Below are positions 20,867 to 30,209 of a DNA stretch of 64,000 nt, piece after piece. The notes beneath the pieces are model-generated. The model did not search any database and was not told the origin of the DNA. It saw nothing but the letters and a program-made list of their open reading frames with translations. This DNA is from Sharpea porci. GTDB lineage: Bacteria > Bacillota_I > Bacilli_A > Erysipelotrichales > Coprobacillaceae. Position numbers and translations under genes: made by a program. The stretch spans positions 1 through 64,000 of the forward strand of contig NZ_VUNM01000001.1 in NCBI RefSeq assembly GCF_009695655.1, written 5' to 3'. Each line of letters opens with the position of its first letter. The stretch's first letter is position 1.

Positions 20867-21903
20867 TCTACAACACCCTGTTCTTCTTGTTCTGGGAAAA
20901 GTTTTGCCTTTACCTGTGCTTCAATAGCCTGCATAATTTCTGGATTATTATCTAAATATGCCTTAGCATTTTCACGTCCCTGACCAATCTTTTCTCCTTG
21001 GTAAGCATACCAGGCACCTGATTTTTCAATAATATCATAATTTGTCGCTAAGTCTAGCACTTCACCATCATGGGCAATACCCTTGCCATAAATGATATCT
21101 ACTTGGCAAGTCTTAAATGGTGGAGCTACTTTATTCTTTACGACCTTGATATTTGTCTTATTACCTACGACTTCACCATTGAGCTTGATTTGCTCACTAC
21201 GTCTGATTTCAATACGTACAGAAGAATAGAAACGTAGCGCTCTACCGCCTGTCGTCGTTTCTGGATTTCCAAAGACAATCCCAATCTTCTCACGCAACTG
21301 GTTAATGAAAATCACTGTACAATTTGTTTTATTCATGACCCCAGAAAGCTTTCTTAACGCTTTAGACATTAAACGTGCCTGCAAGCCCATATTCTGGTCA
21401 CTCATTTCCCCATCTAATTCTACCTGTGGAACAAGTGCGGCTACTGAGTCAATAACAACCAGATCAATCACACCACTTCTCACCAGCATTTCGGCAATTT
21501 CTAATGCCTGTTCACCACTATCTGGCTGGGAGAGAATTAAATTGTCCGTATCCACACCTAGGTTCTTCGCATAAACAGGATCAATCGCATGTTCAGCATC
21601 AATAAAGGCCGCCTTACCACCCTGTTTCTGACATTCAGCAATCGCATGTAAAGTCAACGTTGTTTTACCTGAAGATTCAGGACCATAGATTTCAATAATT
21701 CTCCCCTTAGGATATCCCCCAATGCCTAGTGCACCATCTAGCTGAAGGGAACCTGATGGAATAACATCCACATTAACTGCTGGGCGATCACCTAGGCGCA
21801 TAATCGATCCTTTACCAAATTTCTTTTCAATTTGTTTTAAAGCATCATCCAATGCAGCTTCATTAGCAGAATCTGTATTTGTTGTTTTGTCTTTTCGTGC
21901 CAT
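20857..21903 (-). CDS. recA: Recombinase RecA
   Basis: RecA promotes homologous strand exchange and triggers LexA autocleavage. The 348-residue protein has Walker [21 protein letters not shown] (about 75-94) and the IDAEHAIDP and [10 protein letters not shown] blocks. It also has loop L1 [22 protein letters not shown], loop L2 [30 protein letters not shown] and an acidic C-terminal tail. The ATG at 21903 with AGGAGGTG is chosen over a 12-residue upstream extension. It lies just after cinA, as in many Firmicutes. No obvious LexA box was identified in the short gap. Confidence 0.98.
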   Translation of the reverse strand: MARKDKTTNTDSANEAALDDALKQIEKKFGKGSIMRLGDRPAVNVDVIPSGSLQLDGALGIGGYPKGRIIEIYGPESSGKTTLTLHAIAECQKQGGKAAFIDAEHAIDPVYAKNLGVDTDNLILSQPDSGEQALEIAEMLVRSGVIDLVVIDSVAALVPQVELDGEMSDQNMGLQARLMSKALRKLSGVMNKTNCTVIFINQLREKIGIVFGNPETTTGGRALRFYSSVRIEIRRSEQIKLNGEVVGNKTNIKVVKNKVAPPFKTCQVDIIYGKGIAHDGEVLDLATNYDIIEKSGAWYAYQGEKIGQGRENAKAYLDNNPEIMQAIEAQVKAKLFPEQEEQGVVEEG

Positions 21904-21938
21904 AAAAACACCTCCTATATATGTATAGTCAAAAATCA

Positions 21939-22415
21939 TTAAGATTTCTCATGTATTTTTTTAAGAATTTCTTGCGCACCAATCTTAATAGCCTGATAAA
22001 CAATCTCTTCCCTTGTACCATTGAGATGATATTCATATGTCGATACTTCATCAAAAAAAGCAATTCCTATATAAATAAGCCCAACAGGTTTACCTTCCAT
22101 CGCACTAGGACCGGCATTGCCTGTAAAAGAAATACAGATATCACTATCAAATAACATTTGACCATTCGTACACATGGCATGAGCCACTTCAGCACTGACT
22201 ACACCATATTGATCAATCGTATTCTGATGAACATGAAGAACATCATGTTTAATTCTTGTCTGATAGCTAACGAGGCTGCCGCGATAAATAGCAGAAATAC
22301 CTGGTACAAGACCAATTGCACTTGCAAAATGCCCAACCGTAAAACTCTCTGTGCTAGACAGAGAGTAGTGATGAGCGATTAAATTGTTTCCGAGTTCTTT
22401 AATTATTGTTTCCAT
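21939..22415 (-). CDS. CinA C-terminal domain protein (nicotinamide-nucleotide amidase, PncC-like)
   Basis: The 158-residue protein matches the stand-alone CinA C-terminal domain. It has [42 protein letters not shown] near the start (family: ESxTGGxxA…PGAS…GG) and [21 protein letters not shown] near residue 95. PncC deamidates nicotinamide mononucleotide for NAD recycling. The N-terminal MoaB-like domain of full CinA is absent; many bacteria have this shorter form. It overlaps the end of the RodZ-like gene by 17 bases and precedes recA, the usual cinA-recA order. Confidence 0.85.
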   Translation of the reverse strand: METIIKELGNNLIAHHYSLSSTESFTVGHFASAIGLVPGISAIYRGSLVSYQTRIKHDVLHVHQNTIDQYGVVSAEVAHAMCTNGQMLFDSDICISFTGNAGPSAMEGKPVGLIYIGIAFFDEVSTYEYHLNGTREEIVYQAIKIGAQEILKKIHEKS

Positions 22416-23436
22416 TATCTGTTGTACTCTTCTTTGTAGATGTATTCGCTGCTTGAGTTGTTGTTGGTGACTGGTTATTTGTCACTGCCTGAGAAGCATC
22501 AATAGAAGCAACCTTTGTGAATCTTACTCTTGTAAGATTAGCATTATTTGTTTCTTCATCTGTCAAAGGCACCTGCACATCGTTGATGTAATATTTAGCA
22601 CCCTTACTTGCACCATTTGAGAAACGCATATTTCTGACATCCGCACTCTTTAATGTTACTGTAGCACTTTCGCCAGCTTGGTAAACTCTTGCTTCAAAAT
22701 CTGTATCGACCTTACCATTAACCTGTAATTGTGCCCAGGCACGTGTCACAAATTCTACTTTGAAAGTAAATGTTTCAGCACTTGTATCTGTTAAGGCAAA
22801 ATTGTAGTTATAGTTGGCATTCTTAGAGAATGTTACAGCAGCTACTTTAGGTGTTTCCTGTGTTGTTTCTGACGCTTTCTTTTTCTTTTCAGCTTCTTCT
22901 TTTTCTTTATCTTTCTTTGTCTTGACATCACCAGTTACATTGTCCGATGTCTTTGTATAATTCTTTGTTTCTATTGATTTATGTGTGCTAACCACAGCAA
23001 TAAAGATCAATACCGCAATCAATGCCACAATTAATAATGCAATGACCACTCTAATAATCTTAATATGGCTCTTATCTTCATAAACCGAAGCTTTTTTTGT
23101 AAATTGAGGTTTTTCAAGCTTGACAGACTTCTTTTCAGCCCGTGCTTCTCCTTCCTCTTCAGCTTCTTTAGCAGCTTCAGCTAGCTCTTCCTGTTTGATT
23201 TCTTCAGTTAATGCAATATAGCTCTTTGTCACTTCTTCGCGATCCATATCCAATGCATCACTAATCTTTTTCAGATACATCTTGACATATGTTTCATCGC
23301 CTTCATAACGATCAAATGCACCATTTTCGATATCCTTAAGTACGGCTGGTGAAAGCATCGTACGCTTTGATAAGTCATCTATAGTTAAACCTTTTTCTAA
23401 TCTCTTTTTTCTTATTTCTTCACCAAGATTATTCAT
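22399..23436 (-). CDS. RodZ-like helix-turn-helix membrane protein
   Basis: The 345-residue protein has an N-terminal Xre-type HTH (GEEIRKKRLEKGLTIDDLSKRTMLSPAVLKDIENGAFDRYEGD, residues 5-47), a charged linker and one membrane helix (about 127-148, VVIALLIVALIAVLIFIAVV). A K/E-rich segment leads to an extracytoplasmic beta-rich domain (about 195-310) like the DUF4115 domain of RodZ. RodZ links MreB to cell shape in rods; in Firmicutes this family often lies before cinA-recA or pgsA, as here. It ends in a low-complexity T/N/S tail. The ATG has GGAGG. Confidence 0.82.
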   Translation of the reverse strand: MNNLGEEIRKKRLEKGLTIDDLSKRTMLSPAVLKDIENGAFDRYEGDETYVKMYLKKISDALDMDREEVTKSYIALTEEIKQEELAEAAKEAEEEGEARAEKKSVKLEKPQFTKKASVYEDKSHIKIIRVVIALLIVALIAVLIFIAVVSTHKSIETKNYTKTSDNVTGDVKTKKDKEKEEAEKKKKASETTQETPKVAAVTFSKNANYNYNFALTDTSAETFTFKVEFVTRAWAQLQVNGKVDTDFEARVYQAGESATVTLKSADVRNMRFSNGASKGAKYYINDVQVPLTDEETNNANLTRVRFTKVASIDASQAVTNNQSPTTTQAANTSTKKSTTDNGNNN

Positions 23437-23600
23437 AATTGCCTCCTAGCGTTCAAAATCATATTAATTAAATCACAGTTACAACCTTTTTTCAATAATA
23501 GAAAAGAAAACATCCTGTAATGCTATGTATTGTAGACATACATAGGTAATTTACAAATAATGTCTTGGTGAAACGCTCTATTAATATGACATATCAATAA

Positions 23601-23630
23601 AGAAAAAAACACGATTGATGACAATCGTGT
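23601..23630 (-). terminator. Terminator of rnpB
   Basis: CACGATTG-TCAT-CAATCGTG (minus strand) is a perfect 8-bp stem with a 4-base loop followed by a T-rich run. Confidence 0.9.
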
Positions 23631-23631
23631 A

Positions 23632-23954
23632 AGTGTCTGCTCTTGTAAGCCGTGTTCTGTTTTTCAACTAATCATTTATCTTAGTAACCTACCAGACCTT
23701 AGTTCAATTCCCTCAGTCTGACTCCCCTACCAAATTTGGGTTTCTATCGTGCGGAGTTTACCCCTTTTCACCATGAGATTTCTCTCAAGCATCGTTTCTG
23801 TGGCACTTTAGTACCTACACCATATCTTGCGACTTAGGCTTCAGCTGTCGTTTTTACCCTAGAGTTCTTAGCTCTAGCACACTCACTACTAGCATCGCAG
23901 CTAGTGATAGCACGGACTTTCCTCTACTTCTAGCGATTAGTTCTCGCAGACATC
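23632..23954 (-). ncRNA. rnpB: RNase P RNA (class B)
   Basis: On the minus strand this 320-base gene has the universal P RNA core: GAGGAAAGTCCGTGC near the 5' end, AAAGTGCCACAGAAACG in the middle, GGTAAACTCC…GAAACCCAAATTTGGTAGGGGA, and ACACGGCTTACA near the 3' end. The ends pair as P1 (TGTCTGC at 23946-23952 with GCAGACA at 23634-23640, minus strand). The layout resembles the Bacillus class. It cleaves pre-tRNA leaders with the RnpA protein. The position next to gpsB is the same as in Bacillus (ypsB-rnpB). Ends are estimated from P1. Confidence 0.93.
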
Positions 23955-23958
23955 TTTT

Positions 23959-24282
23959 TTAATCTTCATGTTTGTTGTAAACCGTTTTCTCAAGCTGTGA
24001 AAGACGGCGCAATAAATCAACATTGCTTGAAAGATCTGCCTGAGCAACATGTTCTTGGCTAGTTCTTTCGAGTTCATTTATACGTTTCTTTAATGACTGA
24101 TTTTCACGCTGTAAACGTTCAATTTGTTCATAGGATTCATTCAGCATGGCTGCAAAATTTGTATAATCAGCGCTGACCTGATCCAAGAAATGATCGACTT
24201 CTTCAGCATGATAACCTTTGAAATCTACCTGAAATTGTTTATTCAAAATCTTCTTTGGACTTAAAACAATCTTGTTCTCCAT
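23959..24282 (-). CDS. gpsB: Cell division regulator GpsB (DivIVA-like)
   Basis: GpsB is a small cytoplasmic adaptor that shuttles PBP1 between septum and side wall. The 107-residue protein has the DivIVA/GpsB membrane-binding N-terminus (LSPKKILNKQFQVDFKGYHAEEVDHFLDQVSADY, residues 6-39) and a coiled coil (about 40-75). It ends in a short C-terminal helix (LLRRLSQLEKTVYNK), as GpsB does and DivIVA does not. The ATG at 24282 lies 8 bases after AGGAG; the GTG three codons upstream overlaps that site. It is next to rnpB and divergent from recU-ponA, the latter encoding its likely partner PBP1. Confidence 0.93.
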   Translation of the reverse strand: MENKIVLSPKKILNKQFQVDFKGYHAEEVDHFLDQVSADYTNFAAMLNESYEQIERLQRENQSLKKRINELERTSQEHVAQADLSSNVDLLRRLSQLEKTVYNKHED

Positions 24283-24409
24283 ACTTATCACTCCTACAGT
24301 CCATTTTACAAAAATTCCCTAAAAATGCAAGAATTAATGTACGTATCTTAACCTAATCTTGTCACATACTGTTGTATGACCTTTTTGTGGTGTTTAAATA
24401 ATTTTATGA

Positions 24410-24415
24410 TATAAT
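24410..24415 (+). promoter_or_regulatory. -10 element of the recU-ponA promoter
   Basis: A consensus TATAAT lies about 25 bases before the recU start in the gpsB-recU divergent region. A weak TTGTGG is found 19 bases upstream. The -10 is convincing, the -35 is not. Confidence 0.45.
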
Positions 24416-24437
24416 GGGGAGGAAATGGAAGGGAACT

Positions 24438-25043
24438 ATGGTACATTATCCAAATAAGAAGAAAGATCTCACAAAATATGCACCTCATGAACAAAAAAGG
24501 TATACGGGGATGCGTGGGATGAATCTTGAAGAAGATATCACGATGAGTAATAAGTATTACTTAGAAAGAGATATAGCTGTGATCTACAAGAAACCTACGC
24601 CGATACAGATTGTGAGAGTTGATTATCCCAAGCGATCAGCCGCAAAAATAACGGAAGCCTATTTCCGTAAGCCTTCAACGACTGATTATAATGGCCTTTA
24701 TAAAGGACATTATATTGACTTTGAAGCCAAAGAAACAAAGACGTTGCGTTTCCCATTTGCTAATATCTGGGACCATCAGATTAATCATTTGGATGCAATT
24801 TTACGTCATGGCGGTATTGCTTTTATTATGATCGCTTTTACAACTTTAAATGAAGTTTATTTACTTGATGCTTCTTATATGATAGAAAAGTATCGTAGTG
24901 ATGGTGTGCGACATATTGATTATGATTATATCAAAGAGAAAGGGCATCTTGTCACCCAAGGTTATGCCCCACGTCTTGATTATCTTCGGATCATTGATCG
25001 CTATTATCTTAAGGAGGAAGAAAATGAAAATCCTAAAAAATAA
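24438..25043 (+). CDS. recU: Holliday junction resolvase RecU
   Basis: RecU cleaves four-way junctions during recombination and chromosome segregation in Firmicutes. The 201-residue protein starts MVHYPNKKKD, like Bacillus RecU (MIRYPNGK). It has RGMNLEEDITMSNKYYLERDIAVIYKKPTPIQIVRVDYP (about residues 26-64), the active-site core YNGLYKGHYIDFEAKETK (D-x-E-x-K type) and IWDHQINHLDAI. An upstream ATG at 24414 lacks a ribosome site, while 24438 follows GGAAGGGA. Its last 20 bases overlap the start of ponA, as in Bacillus recU-ponA. Confidence 0.95.
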   Translation: MVHYPNKKKDLTKYAPHEQKRYTGMRGMNLEEDITMSNKYYLERDIAVIYKKPTPIQIVRVDYPKRSAAKITEAYFRKPSTTDYNGLYKGHYIDFEAKETKTLRFPFANIWDHQINHLDAILRHGGIAFIMIAFTTLNEVYLLDASYMIEKYRSDGVRHIDYDYIKEKGHLVTQGYAPRLDYLRIIDRYYLKEEENENPKK

Positions 25044-27510
25044 ATCCAACAAGCTCTCCCGCCAAAAAATCATTAAAATTGTGATTTCCATCCTATGTGT
25101 GGCACTTATCGGTGGAGGCTTTTATATGGGTTTCTCCGTCTTTCAACAAATAAAAGACTTTGACATCAAGAACTTGACGGCTACAAGCACATCACGTGTA
25201 CTCGATGCCAATGGCAATGTCATCTACAAATTTGGTACAGCCGCTGGAGAGTATGTGAAATATGATGAACTTCCAGAAGTGCTCGTTGATGCTGTTGTTT
25301 CAGCCGAAGACTCACGTTATTTTATTCATGATGGTTTCGATATCCCACGTATCATCAAAGCCTTCATGACAAATATTACTCATCGTGGCACAATCGCTGG
25401 TGGATCAACTATTACCCAGCAGCTTATTAAAAAGACATACTATCCTGACGAAGAACGTACAATTCAGCGTAAGCTTGGTGAAGTCATTCTTTCCATCGAA
25501 GCCACAAAGCAGACAAGCAAGAAAAAAGTCATGGAACTTTATTTAAATAAGATCTATTTTGGGCGCTCCCAACAGACGATTGGTATTTATTCAGCTTCCC
25601 ATTACTACTTCGATAAGAATCCTCAGGATCTCACATTACCAGAAGCAGCACTATTGGCTGGAGCCATTAACTCACCTTACTGGTATGATCCATTTACTGA
25701 TCTCAACAAAGCTACAAATCGTCGTAATACTATTATTAATCTCATGTACCAGCATGGCTATATCACAAAAGAACAATGTGAAGCAACAAAGAAAGTCCCT
25801 GTCGCAAATACTTTAAAGAGTAATCCTATTGCGCAAAACAAAGATTATGCTTCCTATGTTGATCGTGTCGTACGTGAAGTCAAAGAAAAAACAAACTATG
25901 ATCCTACTAAGACAAATATGACAATCTATACTTATATGGATACGGATATTCAAACACGTTTAGATGATATATCTGAAAGTAATAATTATAACTATATCCG
26001 TACTAATGGTACACAGGTTGGATCCGCTGTTGTGAGTGCCAAGGATGGCCGTATTGTTGGTCTTCTTTCAGCAAGAGATTATAAAAACGGTATGATGGAT
26101 TATGCTTATCGTTCTTATCATCAGCCTGGTTCTTCGATTAAACCTATACTTGACTATGCTCCCGCATTTGAATATCTCTATTGGTCAACAGGTCATACGG
26201 CTGATGACTCTGATTTCTCACAGGGTGGATGGTCGCCAAAGAACTGGGATAAACAGACACATGGTGATGTCTCTCTTGAAGAAGCACTTGGAAATTCTTG
26301 GAACTTAGCAGCCATTCATACTTTTGTGACGGTGGAAAAAGAAATTGGTAAGAACCGTCTACAAAACTGGCTAAAGAATCTTGGTTATACTATTAATGAT
26401 AAGGTTAATAAGAATGGCTTAAATACTTCCTGGGCGATTGGTGGCTGGGATGATGGTGTAACGCCATTACAACAAGCTGCTGCCTATGCAACAATCTCTA
26501 ATGGTGGTACTTATATTGAACCACATGCTGTTGATAAAATTGTCATCAATACAACTGGTGAAACAGTCAATATCGATAAAGATGCACAAGCTAACGCAAA
26601 ACAAGCTATGAGTGAAGCAACAGCTTTCCTCATCCGTCAAGTTATGACTGATTATGTAAAGAGTGGTAATTACTCTTCTTATACAAGCGTCGGTGCTCTT
26701 GATGATGATATTGGTGCTAAGACTGGTACTACAAATGATGCTAAGGATAAATGGTTCTGTGCTTATAATCCAGATTATGCCTGGGCTACATGGAATGGTG
26801 GTACGGAAAAGGGCATCTCTCTAGGTAATACAAATGATGCCAAAAAGATTTCTGAAGATATCGCCCGACTCTTACATAAGAAAGGTGTTAAGAATAAATA
26901 TAAGACACCTGATACTGTTGTTGAAGAAAAGATGGTTATTGGTTCATATCCATATAAATCTCCTTCAGCTTCTACACCATCTTCAATGATCAGAGATGCC
27001 TGGTTTGTAAAAGGTCATACGCCTGGTGAAAAGGATACAAAGTCATATGCCTTAGAAGAATTAAGTTCCTTTGATGCAGCATTAACTGAATCAAAACAAA
27101 TTCAGGTAAGCTTCTCAGCCTATAATGGTCAATATGAAGTTGAATATATTGTCACTGTAGAACATAATGGACAGACTGTCGCAACACAGACATTAAGTTC
27201 TAATACTGGTACATTAAGCTATCATCCAAGTGAAACTGGTGTATATAGAATTACTGGTTATTATAAGCAGAAAGATGGCAGTATGTCTTCTAACAAGATT
27301 TCAAAAGAAATTACTATTCAAGAAGAAAAGCCTGAAGAAAATGAGAACACTACACAAAATGGTTCAACCACTACTAATGGTACAAACAACAATCAAACCA
27401 CAAATAACAACACTAACAACAATAATACCAATACAAACAATACAACTGGAACAGAACAAAATAATCAAAACAATGGTCAAACAAATGGCCAACAAACAAC
27501 CCAGCAATAA
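25024..27510 (+). CDS. ponA: Penicillin-binding protein 1A (bifunctional transglycosylase/transpeptidase)
   Basis: This class A PBP polymerises and crosslinks peptidoglycan outside the membrane. The 828-residue protein has a short basic cytoplasmic tail and one membrane helix (about 17-37). The GT51 domain carries VSAEDSRYFIHDGFDIPRIIKAF, GGSTITQQLIK and KKKVMELYLNKIYFG. The transpeptidase domain has PGSSIKP (SxxK), GNSWNLAA (SxN) and AKTGTTNDAKDKW (KTG). An Ig-like region is followed by a striking 50-residue Asn/Thr/Gln tail. The start at 25024 has AGGAGGAAG and overlaps recU. A terminator follows. Confidence 0.96.
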   Translation: MKILKNKSNKLSRQKIIKIVISILCVALIGGGFYMGFSVFQQIKDFDIKNLTATSTSRVLDANGNVIYKFGTAAGEYVKYDELPEVLVDAVVSAEDSRYFIHDGFDIPRIIKAFMTNITHRGTIAGGSTITQQLIKKTYYPDEERTIQRKLGEVILSIEATKQTSKKKVMELYLNKIYFGRSQQTIGIYSASHYYFDKNPQDLTLPEAALLAGAINSPYWYDPFTDLNKATNRRNTIINLMYQHGYITKEQCEATKKVPVANTLKSNPIAQNKDYASYVDRVVREVKEKTNYDPTKTNMTIYTYMDTDIQTRLDDISESNNYNYIRTNGTQVGSAVVSAKDGRIVGLLSARDYKNGMMDYAYRSYHQPGSSIKPILDYAPAFEYLYWSTGHTADDSDFSQGGWSPKNWDKQTHGDVSLEEALGNSWNLAAIHTFVTVEKEIGKNRLQNWLKNLGYTINDKVNKNGLNTSWAIGGWDDGVTPLQQAAAYATISNGGTYIEPHAVDKIVINTTGETVNIDKDAQANAKQAMSEATAFLIRQVMTDYVKSGNYSSYTSVGALDDDIGAKTGTTNDAKDKWFCAYNPDYAWATWNGGTEKGISLGNTNDAKKISEDIARLLHKKGVKNKYKTPDTVVEEKMVIGSYPYKSPSASTPSSMIRDAWFVKGHTPGEKDTKSYALEELSSFDAALTESKQIQVSFSAYNGQYEVEYIVTVEHNGQTVATQTLSSNTGTLSYHPSETGVYRITGYYKQKDGSMSSNKISKEITIQEEKPEENENTTQNGSTTTNGTNNNQTTNNNTNNNNTNTNNTTGTEQNNQNNGQTNGQQTTQQ

Positions 27511-27533
27511 AAGGAACTTCGGTTCCTTTTTTC
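27511..27533 (+). terminator. Terminator of recU-ponA
   Basis: AAGGAAC-TTCG-GTTCCTT, a 7-bp stem capped by a stable TTCG tetraloop, starts at the ponA stop and is followed by T residues. Confidence 0.9.
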
Positions 27534-27572
27534 TTATAGGCTGTTGCACTTGTTATGATAAATTATCTATAG

Positions 27573-27596
27573 AAAAAAAGGGCGCGATAGCGTCCT
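27573..27596 (-). terminator. Terminator of the ypmB-dnaD-nth operon
   Basis: On the minus strand GGACGC-TATC-GCGCCC (one mismatch) followed by seven T residues lies at the nth stop codon. Confidence 0.7.
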
Positions 27597-28230
27597 AGAG
27601 TTTCTTATTAGTTTCTTTACACATATCCACCAATGGACATTCATAACAATGAGGAGACTGTGCTTTACAGTGATACCGACCAAAGAAAATCATTTGGTGA
27701 TGGGTCTTGATCCAACGTTCTTGAGGAATCTGTTTCTTAAGCTTACGTTCAATCGTATCCACATCATCCTTCTTAAAAGCGAAGCCTAGCCTTCTAGCGA
27801 TACGTGCACAATGCGTATCTACAGCTAATGCTGGAACATGAAAAGCCTCAGCCATTTCAACATTAGCCGTTTTACGCCCAACGCCTGGTAAACTGACAAG
27901 CTCATCAAAATCAGCTGGTACTTCCCCATTAAAGCGTGCTTCTAGTGCTTTACACATAAGAATAATATTCTTTGCCTTATTGCGATATAAGCCGATTTTA
28001 CGAATATAGCTCTCTAGTTCCTTGGAATCTGCATGGGCATAATCTGACGCACTATGATAGCGTTCAAATAACGCAGGTGTTACTTTATTAACAGAAGCAT
28101 CCGTTGTTTGAGCTGAAAGCATTGTCGCAATCAACAATTCTAAAGGATTAGAATGATTGAGTTCACAACGTGCATCAGGAAACATCTCATCAAAAGTCTT
28201 TAAAACCCGTTCTACTTTTTCTTTCTTCAT
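27595..28230 (-). CDS. nth: Endonuclease III
   Basis: Nth is a DNA glycosylase/AP lyase that removes oxidised pyrimidines. The 211-residue protein has the helix-hairpin-helix LVSLPGVGRKTANVEMAEAF near residue 110 with the catalytic Lys, and the catalytic Asp in ALAVDTHCARIARRLG. The C-terminal 4Fe-4S loop CKAQSPHCYECPLVDMC has the C-x6-C-x2-C-x5-C pattern. The start at 28230 forms an ATGA overlap with the dnaD stop and sits 8 bases after GGAGTGG. The order dnaD-nth matches Bacillus. Confidence 0.97.
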   Translation of the reverse strand: MKKEKVERVLKTFDEMFPDARCELNHSNPLELLIATMLSAQTTDASVNKVTPALFERYHSASDYAHADSKELESYIRKIGLYRNKAKNIILMCKALEARFNGEVPADFDELVSLPGVGRKTANVEMAEAFHVPALAVDTHCARIARRLGFAFKKDDVDTIERKLKKQIPQERWIKTHHQMIFFGRYHCKAQSPHCYECPLVDMCKETNKKL

Positions 28231-28817
28231 GACTTCCACCACTCCAAATTCTTAATTTCATCACTAAAGGCTGTATTTGTCTGTGTTTCTATAGGCTTAT
28301 TACGCATTTTCTTGCCATATCGGGCCCAATTTGAAAGAATCTTTTCGATATAGCGGAAATTCAAGACATTACTTCTAACCGCCTCTAACAACGCATCAAC
28401 AATCATCTGGTCATCATAACCATCTCGTTTAAAGCTATTAATAATTTCGATTTCTGTTTGTGATAAAGGTCTTCCAAAGGCATCTTCAAAGCGCTCAATA
28501 AGATTCACTTCCTTGACTTCTTCCACTTTTTCATCAAGCAGACGGCGAAAGAGCGGTTTAAAATCAAGAACACCATTATGACGATCAAGATAGCGTTCAT
28601 TCACAAATTTCAGCATTGCCTGATCAATGGTTCTCATTTCACTTGTACAATATTTTGCGATCATTTGTGGGGTCATAAGACGTATTCCCTGCTCATGTAA
28701 GATCAGCATGATATTTAAAATAAAGCTCTCCTGGTCAGTCAAGCCAATCTGTTTACCTTTTAATAAAAGCAGCTTGTGGAAATCTATACAGTTGTATTCG
28801 ATCAGTGTATTATTCAT
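28227..28817 (-). CDS. dnaD: DnaD-family primosomal protein
   Basis: DnaD takes part in replication initiation and restart in Firmicutes, remodelling DNA and helping load the helicase. The 196-residue protein has a winged-helix N-terminal domain (about 1-95). Its C-terminal DnaD domain (about 105-170) carries FEDAFGRPLSQTEIEIINSF and FRYIEKILSNWARYG, and the family-typical end KNLEWWKS is present. The ATG follows AGGGGGA. It lies between the ypmB-like gene and nth in the Bacillus order (without aspB and asnS, the latter being at 44 kb here). Confidence 0.93.
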   Translation of the reverse strand: MNNTLIEYNCIDFHKLLLLKGKQIGLTDQESFILNIMLILHEQGIRLMTPQMIAKYCTSEMRTIDQAMLKFVNERYLDRHNGVLDFKPLFRRLLDEKVEEVKEVNLIERFEDAFGRPLSQTEIEIINSFKRDGYDDQMIVDALLEAVRSNVLNFRYIEKILSNWARYGKKMRNKPIETQTNTAFSDEIKNLEWWKS

Positions 28818-28825
28818 AAATCCCC

Positions 28826-29326
28826 CTAGAGACGATACTGTTTCACGAATTTTCCATCAAGTGTATAATATAAATAATTAAGGCTATTATCAGTCTGATA
28901 TTTAACGATATAACGGAACTGATCGTCCTCATAACCTACTTTGATATCCTTCTCGCTTACGGTTTCTTTCACACGATTTTCCACATCAGCAATAATAACG
29001 GACTTGCTGACAGGTTCATCACTATATTTGTCGACAAGCTTCTTTTTGTCATTATAGGCTAAATATGTTTTCTTTCCCTTAATCTTCACTCTGATAATAT
29101 AATATGTTTTTGAACGATTATATTCCATAAAATAGTTATCGTAGTTCAGTTTATCTTTTTCAATAATGGATGTGCGTATACTATCTAATTCTCTTTGATG
29201 ATCATTATAGGGTAAATGTACAAATATGACATAAAAGATCACAATAACAAGTAGAATGACCAATACTAGAAGAATAAGATTGGATCCTAAATTACTTTGC
29301 TTTTTCTTTTCATTCGTAAAGTCCAT
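28826..29326 (-). CDS. YpmB-like membrane-anchored protein (DUF5590-type)
   Basis: The 166-residue protein has a short basic cytoplasmic start, one membrane helix (about 18-40) and an extracytoplasmic domain with PepSY-like features (VIIADVENRVKETVSEKDIKVGYEDDQFRYIVKYQ). YpmB of Bacillus has the same layout and is encoded upstream of dnaD in the same operon. The identification therefore rests on architecture and position more than on motifs. Function is unknown; an extracellular regulatory role is sometimes proposed for PepSY-like domains. The AAAGGAG site is 8 bases from the ATG. It is the first gene of the ypmB-dnaD-nth operon. Confidence 0.7.
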   Translation of the reverse strand: MDFTNEKKKQSNLGSNLILLVLVILLVIVIFYVIFVHLPYNDHQRELDSIRTSIIEKDKLNYDNYFMEYNRSKTYYIIRVKIKGKKTYLAYNDKKKLVDKYSDEPVSKSVIIADVENRVKETVSEKDIKVGYEDDQFRYIVKYQTDNSLNYLYYTLDGKFVKQYRL

Positions 29327-29369
29327 AACCTAACTCCTTTAAGTTAAATGCATTATAATACATTTTTCC

Positions 29370-29396
29370 CAAAAGAAAAAGAGGTTGCCCTCTTTT
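29370..29396 (-). terminator. Terminator of the YugP-type peptidase gene
   Basis: On the minus strand AAAGAGG-GCAA-CCTCTTT forms a GNRA-capped stem followed by T residues, overlapping the gene's stop region. Confidence 0.8.
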
Positions 29397-30111
29397 AGTC
29401 ATCTCTTGAATTACCAGCAATCAACAAGAATATTCTTAACATTGATGCAAGGGTCTGAAGTGTAGCCGCAACATAAGTCATAGCCGCAGCTTTCAACATA
29501 GCTCTTGCCCCACCGACTTCATCACTCATCAAGTAACGTGATTCCAAAATAGCTAAACCACGTCTTGAGGCATCAAATTCTACTGGCAATGTCACTAACT
29601 GGAAGAGCAAGATCCCCAGCATTAAAATAAAGCCAAACCAGGCAATCTTCGTACGTCCGAGTGCTAAACCAATCACAATCGCAATCCAGCCTAGATAATT
29701 CCCAATATTACATACTGGAGCAATGATATTGCGGATTTTAATAGGTGTATAGCCTGTATGATACTGGATGGCATGCCCACACTCATGTGCTGCTACAGCA
29801 AGAGAAGCAAGCGATGTTCCATGATAGATCTCATCGGATAAATTGACAGAACCATTGCCAGGATTAAAATTATCAGTCAAAGTCCCATGTGTTAAATTCA
29901 CTGGCATATCTGCCATCCCATTAGCATCTAAGATCTCTCTTGCGACATCTGCACCTGTTTTACCAATTCTTGCATGAATACGAGAATATTTTCTAAAAGC
30001 TGAACTAACGCGTCCCTGGGCAATCAAGCCAATAACAACGGCTATAACAACAAAGACCGTACCCAATAAATAATAAGAATTCATATAAAGTGAATATGGA
30101 TAAAAATACAT
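29395..30111 (-). CDS. YugP-family membrane zinc metallopeptidase
   Basis: The 238-residue integral membrane protein has an N-terminal helix (about 10-28), a cytosolic loop and the zinc motif AVAAHECGHAIQYHTGY (HExxH-type, HECGH, near residue 112). Two to three more membrane helices follow, along with the family block LPVEFDASRRGLAILE (third ligand region) near residue 177. This is the DUF2268-unrelated 'putative neutral zinc metallopeptidase' (YugP) family, whose substrates are unknown. It has its own terminator and is flanked by HU and ypmB, so it appears to be a single gene. Confidence 0.88.
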   Translation of the reverse strand: MYFYPYSLYMNSYYLLGTVFVVIAVVIGLIAQGRVSSAFRKYSRIHARIGKTGADVAREILDANGMADMPVNLTHGTLTDNFNPGNGSVNLSDEIYHGTSLASLAVAAHECGHAIQYHTGYTPIKIRNIIAPVCNIGNYLGWIAIVIGLALGRTKIAWFGFILMLGILLFQLVTLPVEFDASRRGLAILESRYLMSDEVGGARAMLKAAAMTYVAATLQTLASMLRIFLLIAGNSRDD

Positions 30112-30178
30112 ATCTCACATACCTCCTTTTAAGATATGCCCTATTATATCATATTTCCTATGAATTTTATTTGAACAA

Positions 30179-30209
30179 GAAAAAAAGATACTAGTTCATA
30201 GCATCTTTT
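30179..30209 (-). terminator. Terminator of hup
   Basis: AGATGCTA/TAGTATCT (one G-T pair, minus strand) with a 5-base loop and a following T-run at the hup stop. Confidence 0.8.
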
